A stretch of DNA of 64,000 bases from Calditrichia bacterium (GTDB lineage: Bacteria > Calditrichota > Calditrichia > RBG-13-44-9 > J075): the NCBI GenBank assembly GCA_028284905.1, contig JANQQU010000073.1:124001-188000 (forward strand), read 5' to 3'. Below are positions 27,133-37,600 of the stretch, piece by piece. The translations under genes and the position numbers were made by a program. The notes beneath the pieces are model-generated. The model was not told where the DNA came from, did not search any database, and saw only the letters and a program-made list of their open reading frames with translations. Positions within the stretch are counted from its first letter, which is position 1. Each line of letters opens with the position of its first letter.

Positions 27133-28014
27133 ATGGAAACGACTCCCCAACACGACACCGGACGCATTGTCAAACTACTGCTGAAACATGCCAGGGATGC
27201 TTTTCTCGACAATAGCCGCATCGATTCGCAATGGCAGACATTAAAATACCTCGAAAAACCAAGCTTAAACCACGCAATTAGGGAATATGAAGAATTTACC
27301 GAATTCCTAAAAGGTACCAATACAGAACTTCATTTTATGCCTCCGGGTGATAATACCGGGCTCGATTCTATTTATGTTCGGGATGCTGTCGTCGCTGCAG
27401 AAGGCGGCATCATTCTCTGCCGAATGGGCAAAGCAGCGCGCAGGAGCGAGCCGGAAGCACAGGCCGCCTATTACCGGGAAATCGGCATTCCGATTCTTGG
27501 TGAGATCAAAGCACCGGGCACTCTTGAGGGTGGCGATGTCGCCTGGCTGAATAAGCGCACCGTTGCGGTTGGGCGCGGCTATCGCACCAACGACGACGGC
27601 ATACGTCAGTTACGGGAATTACTTAGCAATACTATCAATGAATTGATTGAAGTGCCACTCCCCCATTTTCGCGGTCCGGAAGATGTTTTCCATCTGATGT
27701 CGATCTTTAGCCCAATTGACCGGGATCTCGCCGTGGTTTACTCGCCGCTGATGCCGGTTCCCTTCCGGGAAACTTTGTTGGAGCGAGGATACCGCCTGGT
27801 TGAAGTGCCGGAGGCTGAATATGATACCATGGGCTGCAACGTGCTCGCCATCGCCCCCGGCGAATGCCTGATGCTGGAAGGCAATCCGCAAACCCGCGAT
27901 GCTTTGCTCGCCGCCGGTTGCACCGTTCATGAATACCAGGGTAACGAAATTAGCAGGAAAGGCTGCGGCGGACCGACTTGCCTCACCCGCCCCCTGCTTC
28001 GCATCGATGAATAA
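27133..28014 (+). CDS. Dimethylargininase/arginine deiminase-like amidinohydrolase
   Basis: 293 aa, cytoplasmic, pentein fold. Motifs of the DDAH/ADI group: 'SIYVRDAVVAAEGGIIL' , 'GTLEGGDVAWL', His in 'EDVFHLMSIFSPIDRDLAVV', 'MGCNVLAIAPGECLML' and the catalytic Cys near the C terminus in GGPTCLTRPL. Members hydrolyse methylated arginine, arginine or related guanidines to citrulline plus amine. Length fits DDAH (about 260-290) rather than arginine deiminase (about 400). It is third in the R2lox operon, 36 bp after the EEP gene and 31 bp before the PfkB kinase. No arginine-catabolism genes are nearby, so its substrate here is open. Confidence 0.88.
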   Translation: METTPQHDTGRIVKLLLKHARDAFLDNSRIDSQWQTLKYLEKPSLNHAIREYEEFTEFLKGTNTELHFMPPGDNTGLDSIYVRDAVVAAEGGIILCRMGKAARRSEPEAQAAYYREIGIPILGEIKAPGTLEGGDVAWLNKRTVAVGRGYRTNDDGIRQLRELLSNTINELIEVPLPHFRGPEDVFHLMSIFSPIDRDLAVVYSPLMPVPFRETLLERGYRLVEVPEAEYDTMGCNVLAIAPGECLMLEGNPQTRDALLAAGCTVHEYQGNEISRKGCGGPTCLTRPLLRIDE

Positions 28015-28045
28015 TTAATGTTGAATCATTCCGGTAAAGTTAATT

Positions 28046-29161
28046 ATGGCTGCAAAGCAGGATGTCATTCTCACCGTCGGCAGCGGTTCTGCCGAAACTG
28101 TGCTGACTTCGGAGGATACGATCCGCATTGGCCAGAAACATATTACCCGCCGCTATGAGCTGCTGGGCGGCAGCGGACTCAATTTCTCTTTCCGCCTGAT
28201 TCATGCCGGTTTTCCCGCTCTTCCCTGTCTTTCCATCGGGGAAGATCGCACTGGACTTATCATCCGGGAAACTTTTCTGCAATCCCTGAAAACCACGCAG
28301 CCAAACCGTCATCTTATTGACAGGGTTGAATCGGGAGATTTCTTCTGCCCGGGACTGGAAACCCCACACACCACCATTGTTGTCTCCCGGGATACCCGGA
28401 GCATTTTCACTGAAAAGATGCGCAATACCCATATGTTCCGGGAGCATTTTTACCGGCAGATCGAGGCACTGGCGAACGATTCCGACATCAATATTCGCGC
28501 TGTGCTTATCGGGCACATTTACGCGGATCATCCGACGAACAATCCGGAAAATCCCGGCGAAATCACCCGCTTTTTAATTGATCGATTTAGCGAGGATGCC
28601 CTGGTTTATGTCAATCCCGGCCTCAGTCAATTTATTTCCGGTGCCTCAGTTTGGGAAAGCTATCTGGCGAAAATGGGCGTATTTCAAGTTTCTCTCAGCG
28701 AAATCCGCCAGTTTTTCGCAGCAACCCCGGACGTTAATAGCCTGGAAGATATTCTCCATTGGCTGGCCGCCCGGCAGATTACCGCGGTTATCACCCTCGA
28801 TAAATTTGGGGCGATCGGCACCTTTCAGGACGGCACTGACGGATTGATCTTCGCCTGGCCGTTCGAACTGGAGAATATCATCGATTCAACCGGGGCAGGC
28901 GATGCATTCGCCGCAGGATTTACTGCCACACTCTATCAACAACAACCGATAGATTTTTCGGCTTTTCGAGATGCGATTCAAACCGCAACGATTTGGGGCG
29001 CTTACGCCTGTACAACCCTGGGCGGCGCGCAGGACTGCCCGGACCGCAAAACGCTGCACAACTTTGCAAAAGAGATCAACGCTTTCGACAGTGACAATAT
29101 TGAGATCAAAAACGCCCACGATGCCGATTTAATTCTGCGCTTGCTGGACAAAGCTTATTAA
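28046..29161 (+). CDS. PfkB (ribokinase) family sugar/nucleoside kinase
   Basis: 371 aa, cytoplasmic. The second PfkB signature is intact: 'DSTGAGDAFAAGF' with the catalytic Asp; the N-terminal 'LLGGSGLNFSFRLIHAG' corresponds to the first signature region (GG.N.A..la.lG). 'AVITLDKFGAIGTFQDG' is the strand before the anion hole. It is longer than ribokinase (about 310), with extra residues in the middle ('NNPENPGEITRF') and at the C terminus. Last gene of the operon begun at 24643; its stop is followed directly by a repeat hairpin. Substrate cannot be assigned. Confidence 0.85.
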   Translation: MAAKQDVILTVGSGSAETVLTSEDTIRIGQKHITRRYELLGGSGLNFSFRLIHAGFPALPCLSIGEDRTGLIIRETFLQSLKTTQPNRHLIDRVESGDFFCPGLETPHTTIVVSRDTRSIFTEKMRNTHMFREHFYRQIEALANDSDINIRAVLIGHIYADHPTNNPENPGEITRFLIDRFSEDALVYVNPGLSQFISGASVWESYLAKMGVFQVSLSEIRQFFAATPDVNSLEDILHWLAARQITAVITLDKFGAIGTFQDGTDGLIFAWPFELENIIDSTGAGDAFAAGFTATLYQQQPIDFSAFRDAIQTATIWGAYACTTLGGAQDCPDRKTLHNFAKEINAFDSDNIEIKNAHDADLILRLLDKAY

Positions 29162-29240
29162 GTTCAGAGTTCAGAGTTCAGAGTTTTTGCCATTTGCTCA
29201 TTTGCCAAAACTTTGAACTTTAAACTTTGAACTCTGAACT
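29162..29240. repeat. Iterated-word hairpin GTTCAGA type after PfkB gene
   Basis: Immediately after the TAA of the kinase gene comes three copies of the heptamer gttcaga (29162-29182), mirrored by aactttaaactttgaactctgaact (ending 29240). The two sides can pair into a long imperfect hairpin. Likely acts as the 3' end of the R2lox operon. Confidence 0.7.
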
Positions 29241-29263
29241 TCCCTATATTACTTTTCCACTCA

Positions 29264-31585
29264 ATGAAGATTACAACCGACATATTTATCCTGACCGGTG
29301 AATGGCAGGATCTCAAGCGCGATCATTTACTTCGCTACTATGGCCTATCGAAAAAGCATGGTTGTATCGAGATTATTGTTGATAAGCAACGGCCACTTTT
29401 TTTCATTCCGCGCGCAGCAAATTTTCCGGAAGTGTCGGTTCAGGCAACCCGGAAGCCCGTTGCCTTAAAAGGAATGAATGGCGAAGATGTCGACGCTCTC
29501 TACTTCCCTACTCAAAAAACATTACGGCATGCAGCAGCGATTGCCAAAGCCTCCGGGGTGACGACTTACGAAGCAGACATTAAACCGGAACGGCGTTACC
29601 TGATGGAGCGGTTTATCAATGCTCAGGCACGCGTTTCCGGAAAGGCTGTGAAAAAGGGAAGACTGCTTTCCATGCGCAACCCCCAAATTGCCCCCTGCGA
29701 AGTGACGCCTTCTTTTAAAGTTGTTTCCCTGGATATTGAAACGGGTGTGGAGAGTGGCTTACTCTACTCCATCGCTGTTCATCTTACCGGTGCGACTGCA
29801 GAAGAGAAAAAGGTCTTTATGCTCTCCGATCGTTTTCATGCCGATCCGGAAGCCACCCTGTTCTATTACCCAAATGAAAAAGAATTACTCAGTCATTTTT
29901 TTCAATGGCTGGCTGCCGCAGATCCAAACATCATTATTGGTTGGCACGTGATTGGATTCGACCTGATGTTCCTGGAGAAAAAATGCCATGACCTGAATAT
30001 CCCTTTCAATCTGTCCGTCAATGATCGTTCTCCCTTTCTGCGCAAGAAAGAGCGTTTTGGGAACTATGCTGCAGATATTTCCGGCCGTATCGTTATTGAC
30101 GGACCGGCAGCGCTTCGCGGGGCATTCTACAGCTTCCCGGATTTTAAATTGGAAACCGTCGCTCAGCAACTACTCGGCAAGGGGAAACTTATCCAGTCCG
30201 ATGAGGAAAAGATCGCCGAGATAGATCGCCTGTTTCGCGAAGACAAACCCGGGCTGGCACGCTACAATCTGGAAGACTGCATCCTGGTAACAGAAATATT
30301 CCGTAAAACCGGGCTGATCGATCTTTATGCCCGCCGCTCGCAAATTTCCGGTCTGCTGCTAAACCAGGTCGGGATGTCCGTTGCAGCTTTCGATTATTTT
30401 TATCTGCCGGCGCTACACCGCAAAGGCTTTGTTGCGCCTAATGTTGATGATGTCGTTCCCCAGGGTCATGCCGCCGGAGGATACGTCATGGATCCGGTAC
30501 CGGGCATTTACGAACATGTAGCGGTGCTGGATTTCAAAAGTCTGTATCCATCAATCATCCAGTCATTCAAAATTGATCCGCTTTCCCTGATGCAGAAAGA
30601 CATCGATCCGTTGAAGACGCCGACCGGCCATCAGTTTTCGTCTACAGAACACATCCTGCCCGCGTTTATCGATAAACTGATGGCTTTACGCAGCGAAGCA
30701 AAAGCCGCGAAAGACGGGCCGCTCTCCCAGGCGATCAAAATTCTGATGAATAGCTTCTACGGTGTCATGGGCACCTATGGCTGCCGCTTCTACCATCCTG
30801 CGCTCCCCTCGGCAATTACCGGCACCGGACAATGGCTGCTAAAAGGCTGTCGTACATTTCTGGAGGGTCAGGGCTACCGGGTCTTGTACGGCGATACAGA
30901 CTCCGTTTTCGTGCAGCTGAAGGCCGATGATGTTGAGCACCCGGAAGCACAAGGGGAGGCACTGGCTGAAAAGTTGAATGAACACTGGCAAAATACCCTC
31001 AGCGAAATGGGCGTCACCTCTTTTCTGGAAATGGAATACGAAAAATATTACCGCAAATTTGTGCTTCCCCTGGCCCGGGGGCGAAATGGCGGTGCGAGAA
31101 AGCGCTATACCGGAATGATCGACAATAACGGCAAAATAAAACTGGAGTTTGTTGGCATGGAATACGTTCGCTCGGACTGGACCCTGCTGGCAAGAGAGTT
31201 TCAGCATGAACTTTACCGACGTATTCTAACCGGAGAGCCAATCAAAAAATGGATGAATGAGCTGGTAAAATCGGTTACCGGCGGACATTTGGATGATAAA
31301 TTAATTTACCGCAAGCACCTCCGCAAAGCTGCCTCGGAATACACTAAAAATATTTCCCCCCAGGTAAAGGCTGCCCGGATGTTAAAAAAACCGACACGGG
31401 ATGTGCAATATCTGATTACCAAACAAGGGCCGGTGCCGGTGCAGCTAAATCCCACCAATATCGATTATCAACATTATATCGACAAACAGCTCAAGCCCCT
31501 GGCAGATTCCATTCTCGGCCTGCTTGGCACCTCCTTTGATGAACTGGTTGGTCCGCAACAGCTGAACCTTTTCCATGACCATTAA
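29264..31585 (+). CDS. polB: DNA polymerase II (family B)
   Basis: 773 aa, close to the 783 of E. coli Pol II. Proofreading motifs: ExoI DIET (Asp157, Glu159), ExoII 'NIIIGWHVIGFDLMFL', ExoIII 'YNLEDCILV'. Polymerase motifs: A 'LDFKSLYPSIIQSF', B 'KILMNSFYGVMG', C 'YGDTDSVFV'. All catalytic acidic residues are present, so it should be an active, proofreading repair/translesion polymerase. Cytoplasmic. It stands alone between two repeat elements; I see no clear Shine-Dalgarno before the ATG at 29264, and no SOS-box can be asserted. Confidence 0.96.
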   Translation: MKITTDIFILTGEWQDLKRDHLLRYYGLSKKHGCIEIIVDKQRPLFFIPRAANFPEVSVQATRKPVALKGMNGEDVDALYFPTQKTLRHAAAIAKASGVTTYEADIKPERRYLMERFINAQARVSGKAVKKGRLLSMRNPQIAPCEVTPSFKVVSLDIETGVESGLLYSIAVHLTGATAEEKKVFMLSDRFHADPEATLFYYPNEKELLSHFFQWLAAADPNIIIGWHVIGFDLMFLEKKCHDLNIPFNLSVNDRSPFLRKKERFGNYAADISGRIVIDGPAALRGAFYSFPDFKLETVAQQLLGKGKLIQSDEEKIAEIDRLFREDKPGLARYNLEDCILVTEIFRKTGLIDLYARRSQISGLLLNQVGMSVAAFDYFYLPALHRKGFVAPNVDDVVPQGHAAGGYVMDPVPGIYEHVAVLDFKSLYPSIIQSFKIDPLSLMQKDIDPLKTPTGHQFSSTEHILPAFIDKLMALRSEAKAAKDGPLSQAIKILMNSFYGVMGTYGCRFYHPALPSAITGTGQWLLKGCRTFLEGQGYRVLYGDTDSVFVQLKADDVEHPEAQGEALAEKLNEHWQNTLSEMGVTSFLEMEYEKYYRKFVLPLARGRNGGARKRYTGMIDNNGKIKLEFVGMEYVRSDWTLLAREFQHELYRRILTGEPIKKWMNELVKSVTGGHLDDKLIYRKHLRKAASEYTKNISPQVKAARMLKKPTRDVQYLITKQGPVPVQLNPTNIDYQHYIDKQLKPLADSILGLLGTSFDELVGPQQLNLFHDH

Positions 31586-31888
31586 TCAACAATACGGACT
31601 AGCTTTTGTAATTTCGAATTATGGTAGTGTTAAAGAAGTGATGCTGCAAGCTGTCATCGCGAGGAGTGCAACGACGTGGCGATCCCTCTGTGGATGCAAC
31701 TTGTGAGATTGCTTCTCCCGGCAATCCGGGATCGCAATGACAGGTCCGATAGCATTGCATGTTTAATACTACCCGAAATATTCTTTTCTTTCCGGCAACC
31801 TTCCCCGCTTAATTGAGTAAAACCTATCGATCAGGAAGCAATCACAATTCTGCCTGGCAAACATCTTTTGACAGCAAACGAGGCTTTG
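31586..31888. other. Intergenic region between polB and the DUF5686 gene
   Basis: 303 bp; about a third is the dispersed repeat at 31650-31746. The remainder is AT-rich and should hold the promoter of the downstream gene. No small reading frame with a ribosome-binding site. Confidence 0.45.
31650..31746. repeat. Dispersed intergenic repeat, 'GTCATCGCGAGGAG...GCAATGACA' type
   Basis: About 97 bp with outer arms tgtcatcgcga (31652-31662) and tcgcaatgaca (31732-31742) and inner pairs (gcgatccc and gggatcgc). The wording, including gaggag..gcaacgacgtggcgatcc and gagattgcttc, matches a palindromic element I know from intergenic DNA in many phyla. It lies 3' of the polymerase gene. Confidence 0.8.
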
Positions 31889-34264
31889 ATGCGAAATTTT
31901 TACAGTACTTTTTTTCTGCTCTTTTTATTTTTGCTACCACTCAATCTCTTCTCGCAGATTACCCTTGATGGCATTATTCGCAATACCCAAACCGGCGAGC
32001 CGTTACCAGCGGCCAATATCCAAATCGAGAACACTTACGATGGCACCATCACCAACAATGATGGGGAATTTACTTTGCAGATAGATCAGCTGCCGGTAAC
32101 TTTGCTCATCAGCTATATTGGCTATGCCACTGAAAGAGCAACAATTCCTACCGCCGGATTTCATGAAATTTTAATGACCCCGGTGGTGTACGAGCTGGAT
32201 GCAATTTTAGTAACTGACGAAGATCCGGCTGTAAACATTATGCGGAAAGTAATCGAGAAGAAACAACAGTGGCGGGCCGCGCTGCAGACCTATCGTGCGG
32301 AAGCGTATACCCGGGTTATGCTGGAAAATGACAGTGGCATTGTTTCCATTACCGAAACAAGATCGGAAGCCTTCTGGGACCATGAGGAAGGCCCGCGGGA
32401 AGTAATCAAAAACCGCCGGCAAACCAAAAATGTCCGGGAAGAAAATAATTTCGCCGGAGCCAGCTATATTGCCAATTTTTATGATGATGATATCGAAATG
32501 CTCGGTTTCCGCATGGTCGGCCCCACGCATCCCGATGCGATAAAGCATTATCATTTTAAATTGGAAGGGCGCCGCTACCGGGATGACAAGGTTGTTTATG
32601 ACATCTCATTACGTCCGAAGAGCAAATTACAGTCCGCCTTTATCGGTCGTATAGCCGTGCTGGACGAAGCCTATGCGATGATCGAAGTAGATCTGAAACC
32701 GACGGAGAATCTTCTTTACCCGGCGCCTATTCAGGGATGGGATGTTCATTACCGCCAACAGTTCAGCAATTATGGGAAGGCTTTCTGGCTGCCGGTCGAT
32801 GTGCGCATTGAGGGCATGGCGAAATTCGGATTTCCCGGGCTTAGCTTTCCTCCGATTGGATATCGGCAAATCTCCAGCCTTACCGCTTACGAAGTCAATA
32901 TACCCCTGCCTGATTCATTATACATCAGCGACAAAATTTTCCACATCGATTCCACCACAGTTGCGGAACAAGAAAGTGAAGCCGCGTTGGCGATAATTCC
33001 CTTCTCCCCGGAAGAAGATTCTGCTTACAGTACTATTGACAGCAGCGAAACGTTTGCAAAAGCATTTAAACCGTCCGGCCTGCTCGCCCGCTTTGTTGAC
33101 ATGGAAGATGATGACGCAGCCGATGGCGCCGCCAACGATAGGCAGAGAGGGTTCTTCGGCAAGTATGTATCCATTAGTCCCCAGCTGTGGTATAACCGGG
33201 TCGATGGCGGGCATTTTGGCGCCACTTTAAATTTCTCCCCACGGCCAGTGCAAATTTCCGGCGGATTAGCCTACGAACGCGGATTGGAACGCTGGTCCTA
33301 TAATGGCGGCCTGCACATCAACCTCAATCGTTCCGGCAGTATTGCCTGGGAAGCGAAATTTAACCGCGGTGTGCAAAAACGCTATCATTCCGATAGTTAT
33401 TCCGCACTAACGAACAGTATTTCTATCCTGGCCGGCTACGACGATTATTTTGATTATTATTGGGAGAAGTCATTTGACACCCAGTTTTCAGTGCCACTTC
33501 GCCCATTACGCCTGCGTTTGAAAGCTGGATTCTACAGCGGTGATCATCGCTCTCTCAGTAAGCAAACCGATTACAGTTTATTGCAAAATGACCATATACA
33601 GCGGGAAAACCCTCCGATAGCGGAAGGTGTTCTCCGTAGCAGCCGGCTAACCATTTCATATGGTGAGGATTTCGTCCCATTCGGAGTTATTGGCCAAACC
33701 GGCGCCAGGCTGACGATAGAACATAGCAGCCCGGATATCTTTAACAGTGATTTTTCATTCACAAAATATCACTTTAGTGCAGATTGGCGGGTAAATACTT
33801 TTTTCCGGCGCCGTATCCTTCCCAATGCCCTCGATATTCGCCTCGTTGCCGGCACCTCCAGCGGCGATCTTCCTCCACAGCGTTTCGGCATTCTGGAATC
33901 CGGTGTCCGTGCACTAAAACCATTTGGTACTTTCAAAACACTAATTCGCACCCCCTATGAAGGTGAAAAATACGCCGGTATATTCTGGGAACATAATTTT
34001 CGCACAGTGCCTTTCGAGATTATTGGTTTGCGCAGTTTAGCGAAAAGAGGGATTGGTATAATTATTCATGGGGCATCCGGACGGACCTGGTTAGAGGATG
34101 AAACCCTGCAATCACTCAACTACGCTCCCCGGTTCACCTCAGACGTGCATCATGAGGCCGGTATCTCATTCAACAATCTTTTTGGGCTGCTTCGTCTGGA
34201 CCTCTCACAAAGACTGGATAAATCGAATTTTTACATCGGTTTCAGCATGGCAAGATTGTTCTAA
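31889..34264 (+). CDS. DUF5686/carboxypeptidase-like regulatory domain outer-membrane protein
   Basis: 791 aa from ATG 31889 (GAGG six bases upstream; the earlier TTG is unlikely). Signal peptide ends NLFSQ. Residues about 24-105 are a carboxypeptidase-like regulatory (CarboxypepD_reg-like) beta-sandwich: 'LDGIIRNTQTGEPLPAANIQIEN' region, 'LLISYIGYATERA'. The rest follows the DUF5686 layout: 'NIMRKVIEKKQQWRAALQTY', 'YRAEAYTRV', 'WDVHYRQQFSNYGKAFWLPVD', then a C-terminal half rich in alternating aromatic strands ('GGLHINLNRSGSIAWEAKFN', ending 'YIGFSMARLF' with terminal Phe) consistent with a beta-barrel. Probably an outer-membrane barrel protein of unknown function. Monocistronic with a terminator after it. 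Confidence 0.85.
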   Translation: MRNFYSTFFLLFLFLLPLNLFSQITLDGIIRNTQTGEPLPAANIQIENTYDGTITNNDGEFTLQIDQLPVTLLISYIGYATERATIPTAGFHEILMTPVVYELDAILVTDEDPAVNIMRKVIEKKQQWRAALQTYRAEAYTRVMLENDSGIVSITETRSEAFWDHEEGPREVIKNRRQTKNVREENNFAGASYIANFYDDDIEMLGFRMVGPTHPDAIKHYHFKLEGRRYRDDKVVYDISLRPKSKLQSAFIGRIAVLDEAYAMIEVDLKPTENLLYPAPIQGWDVHYRQQFSNYGKAFWLPVDVRIEGMAKFGFPGLSFPPIGYRQISSLTAYEVNIPLPDSLYISDKIFHIDSTTVAEQESEAALAIIPFSPEEDSAYSTIDSSETFAKAFKPSGLLARFVDMEDDDAADGAANDRQRGFFGKYVSISPQLWYNRVDGGHFGATLNFSPRPVQISGGLAYERGLERWSYNGGLHINLNRSGSIAWEAKFNRGVQKRYHSDSYSALTNSISILAGYDDYFDYYWEKSFDTQFSVPLRPLRLRLKAGFYSGDHRSLSKQTDYSLLQNDHIQRENPPIAEGVLRSSRLTISYGEDFVPFGVIGQTGARLTIEHSSPDIFNSDFSFTKYHFSADWRVNTFFRRRILPNALDIRLVAGTSSGDLPPQRFGILESGVRALKPFGTFKTLIRTPYEGEKYAGIFWEHNFRTVPFEIIGLRSLAKRGIGIIIHGASGRTWLEDETLQSLNYAPRFTSDVHHEAGISFNNLFGLLRLDLSQRLDKSNFYIGFSMARLF

Positions 34265-34632
34265 AAACGCTCATTATTACTTCGCTCCATTATTAATATG
34301 GAGCGAATTTTATCCGAGCATCCCCCTTCGAAAAGACGATTCAAATCACGTTTTTAAGAAAACCCATTTTAACTTTTATGACCTTCCTCTCATTTTCATA
34401 CGTTTTTTCAGTTTAATTTTTGTCGTAAAATTACTACATTGGTTTAAAGTATTATAAGAATCTACTTCCGCTGACAACTATTTCGATCGATCAAAGATTC
34501 ATACCAATGCGCCCGGCGGAAAAAGCAGCCAACAGTGAGGGGATTTATAGGGGTTCGTTTTTACTTTTTGAGAGAGTGGGAGAAGTTGTGCGATTATTTA
34601 TTCATTTATTTATAAAATTCGCAAAAGGAAAG
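34265..34632. other. Intergenic region before the hybrid histidine kinase
   Basis: 368 bp; terminator at its left end, then AT-rich DNA (for example ttggtttaaagtattataag near 34439) likely holding the kinase promoter. Right part could be coding if the kinase starts further upstream (GTG at 34588 after GGGAG, or ATG at 34507). Confidence 0.45.
34281..34312 (+). terminator. Intrinsic terminator
   Basis: 10-bp perfect stem ttcgctccat / atggagcgaa (34281-34290, 34298-34307) with a 7-nt loop followed by ttttat. Placed 17 bp after the DUF5686 stop codon. Confidence 0.8.
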
Positions 34633-37600
34633 ATGCATATTTCGTTGCGAACGATCTTTGCCAGAATTTACCCGCTTATTTATTTTTTTCTCATCGTCAC
34701 TGTTTTCGATGTGAATGCCCAGCCGTTTCGCGGCGTCAATTATGACACGGAAACCGGCCTGCCAACCAATCTCACCAAGCGGGTGATACAAGACGACACC
34801 GGTTTTATTTGGGTCGCAACTGACGTCGGCATCGTACGATTCGACGGCCGGAATTTCGTTACCTACATTGAAGGCCTGCCCAGTTTATTCATCAAAGACT
34901 TTTTAATTACCCGCCAGCGGGAACTACTCGCCGTAACCGACATGGGCATTTGCCGCCTGGAGGGTTCACTTAATCAATATCGTTTTACCCCGCTGATTCC
35001 CGGCCACTCGGAAAAAACCGACTCTACCCTCTTCTACCCAAAATCCGTTTATGAAAGCAAAGACGGAACTCTCTGGATCAGTGAAAACAATGCGATCGTG
35101 CGCTTCAGTAATGGCAAATTGACCCGCTATCCATTCGACAAAAAATATGCGTCTGATAGCTTTGCCCGGGCATTTCTCTTTTTTGAGGATCATTTGGGGC
35201 GTTTGATTACAACATCGGAAAAAGGCTACCTGTTCTCCTATGATCCAAATACGGACGCCTTCCGTGAAATTCCGATCGACAAACCTTATCCTTCGATTCT
35301 CATTCATGCCGTTTTAGAAACATCCGGTAACCGCCTGCTCATCGGCGGAGCGAATGGCCTTTTCGAATTACAACTGAACGAAAATTTCACAAATCTTCAG
35401 TGGCAGAAGCTCCCTTTTGATGAAAACATTTCGGACATGGTTCAACTGGCCAATGGTGATATTTTTATTACCAGTTGGCTGAGCGGACTCTATAAATGGC
35501 AGCCAACAGCGGAGCGCTCCCCGGAAAAATATTCGGCCTATCGCTATAATGTTATCAGCGATATTTATGTCGCCCGGGACAGCTCTCTCTGGGTATGCTC
35601 CGACGACGGGTTGACCGTTCTCCATCCATCATTTTTCTCCCAGGTAAGTCTGGAAGCAACCAGTGAATACATTCTTGCCACTGCGACCGAGGATGGCGAA
35701 ACGATTTATGCGACCGAAGGGCAATCGGTTTTTACCCTGGAAAGTGCATCATCGGAAGCGGTTGCGAAGAATATTTATCATAATGACCGGGGCCGTATCG
35801 CCAGCATTACTGTTGCCAACAATGTGCTATGGGTTGGGAATAACAAAGGGGTACTATCAAAATTTGAAAATGGAATAACCCGGCGGCTCGCAATGCCTCA
35901 ATTAGGCACCGATGTGATCGAATCGATAGCCGTGGATAAAGAAAACCGGGTTTGGATGGGCATTAACGGTTTTAAAGGACTGGTTCAGGTAACACCGGAT
36001 GAGCAAATTAATATCTATGATGATCGCCATGGTATCACTTCAGTTATTAACGTCGTAAAAGCAGGGAAGAACCGGGAAATATATGCCGGCGGTAGTGGTG
36101 AAGATGGCTACTTGTATCGCTATAATCCAACCACTAACAAGTTTGAAAATCTTAGCCGTCCGCTACCCGATTCCGTATATGCCCATTTCCAGATTTTCGA
36201 CTTCGATTTCGATCAGAATGACGTTATTTGGCTGGCCTCATCGCAAGGTGTTCTCTATTATAAGGATGGCGAAATACACTATCCAAGCGGTGTTGCAGCT
36301 GCAGAGCGTCAGCAAATCAAGGCAATTGCCGCGGATATTTATGGCAATGTATGGCTCGGCACTGCCCAGGGATTGTTCCGCTACTCCGATGCCCAGCTCA
36401 CTCATTTTGACACCAAGTCCGGGCTGCCCAGTCCAACCATCAGCTTCCGGACACTTTTAATGGATAACCAAAATCGCCTTTGGGTGGGTACTTCCCGTCA
36501 ACTGGCGCGGATGCGCAGCACCACGGAAGAAAAGAAGCAGACGCCAATACCGATATTCACAAATATCGTCGCCGGAGAGAAAGAACATCTGGAATATACT
36601 GATATGGCAATGTCCTTTCCTTCCCAGACCACTATCGTCGCCGATTATGCGTCTTTGACGTTCCCGGCAGATAAAGTCAAATATCGCTACCGGATTCCCG
36701 GCAAGCGGGACAGTTGGTCGAACGCCAGTTATAATCCGCAAACATTTTTAACTGAAATGCCAGCCGGGGATTACAAGCTGGAAGTAGCCGCTCAGCAAAC
36801 CGGATACCTTTGGAGTGAGCCGACGACTTTTACTTTCAGCGTTAACAAACCCTTTTATAAAGCCTGGTGGGCAATTTTAATCTATATAATGGCCGCTGTC
36901 GGTATCGTATTTTTCTTTATGCATTTTCGCCAGGCGGTAAAAAAACGCCGAAAAGCAGAATTGTATGTAGACTCCCAACGTTCATTTTACGAACAGGTGC
37001 TCGGTAATATCGATGCGGAAATTACCGTATTTGACAAAGACCTGCATTACCAGTATATAAATCCCAAGGCGGTTCCCGATGCCCGCCTGCGGGAATGGCT
37101 GATTGGTAAAGATGACTTTGCCTACTGTCTGCAAATCGGTGAAAATATTGATGTTGCCAAGCGGCGCCAGGAGCGGATGAGAACTGCAATCATCCAGCGT
37201 AAGATCGTGGACTTTGACGATGATGTACTCACCCATAGCGGCGAACATGAATACTACATCCGAAAGCTCTGCCCAATCTTTGACAAGAAACAAAAGGTGA
37301 CAAATCTGGTAAGCTACGGTATAAATATCACCCACCGAAAAATTGCCGAGGAAGCGCTGAAAAAGGCCAAGGAAACAGCGGAAATGGCCAGCCGGGCAAA
37401 AAGTGAATTTTTGGCGAATATGAGTCATGAAATTCGCACGCCGCTAAACGGCGTCCTGGGTATGAATCTCCTCTTATTGGAATCTTCCCTGAATAATGAA
37501 CAGCAAGAATATGCCGAGACGATTCAGCAATGCTCGGAAACATTATTAACCCTGATTAACGAAATCCTTGATCTTTCCAAGATTGAAGCGGGCCGTTTGG

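Noticed and set aside
29162-29240. CRISPR array from the tandem heptamers
   Set aside because: The repeats are 7 bp with no spacers, and no cas gene lies in the window.
31586-31888. tRNA or small RNA gene in the gap after polB
   Set aside because: The strong inverted repeats there belong to a known dispersed palindromic element; no cloverleaf or CCA-type 3' end is seen.
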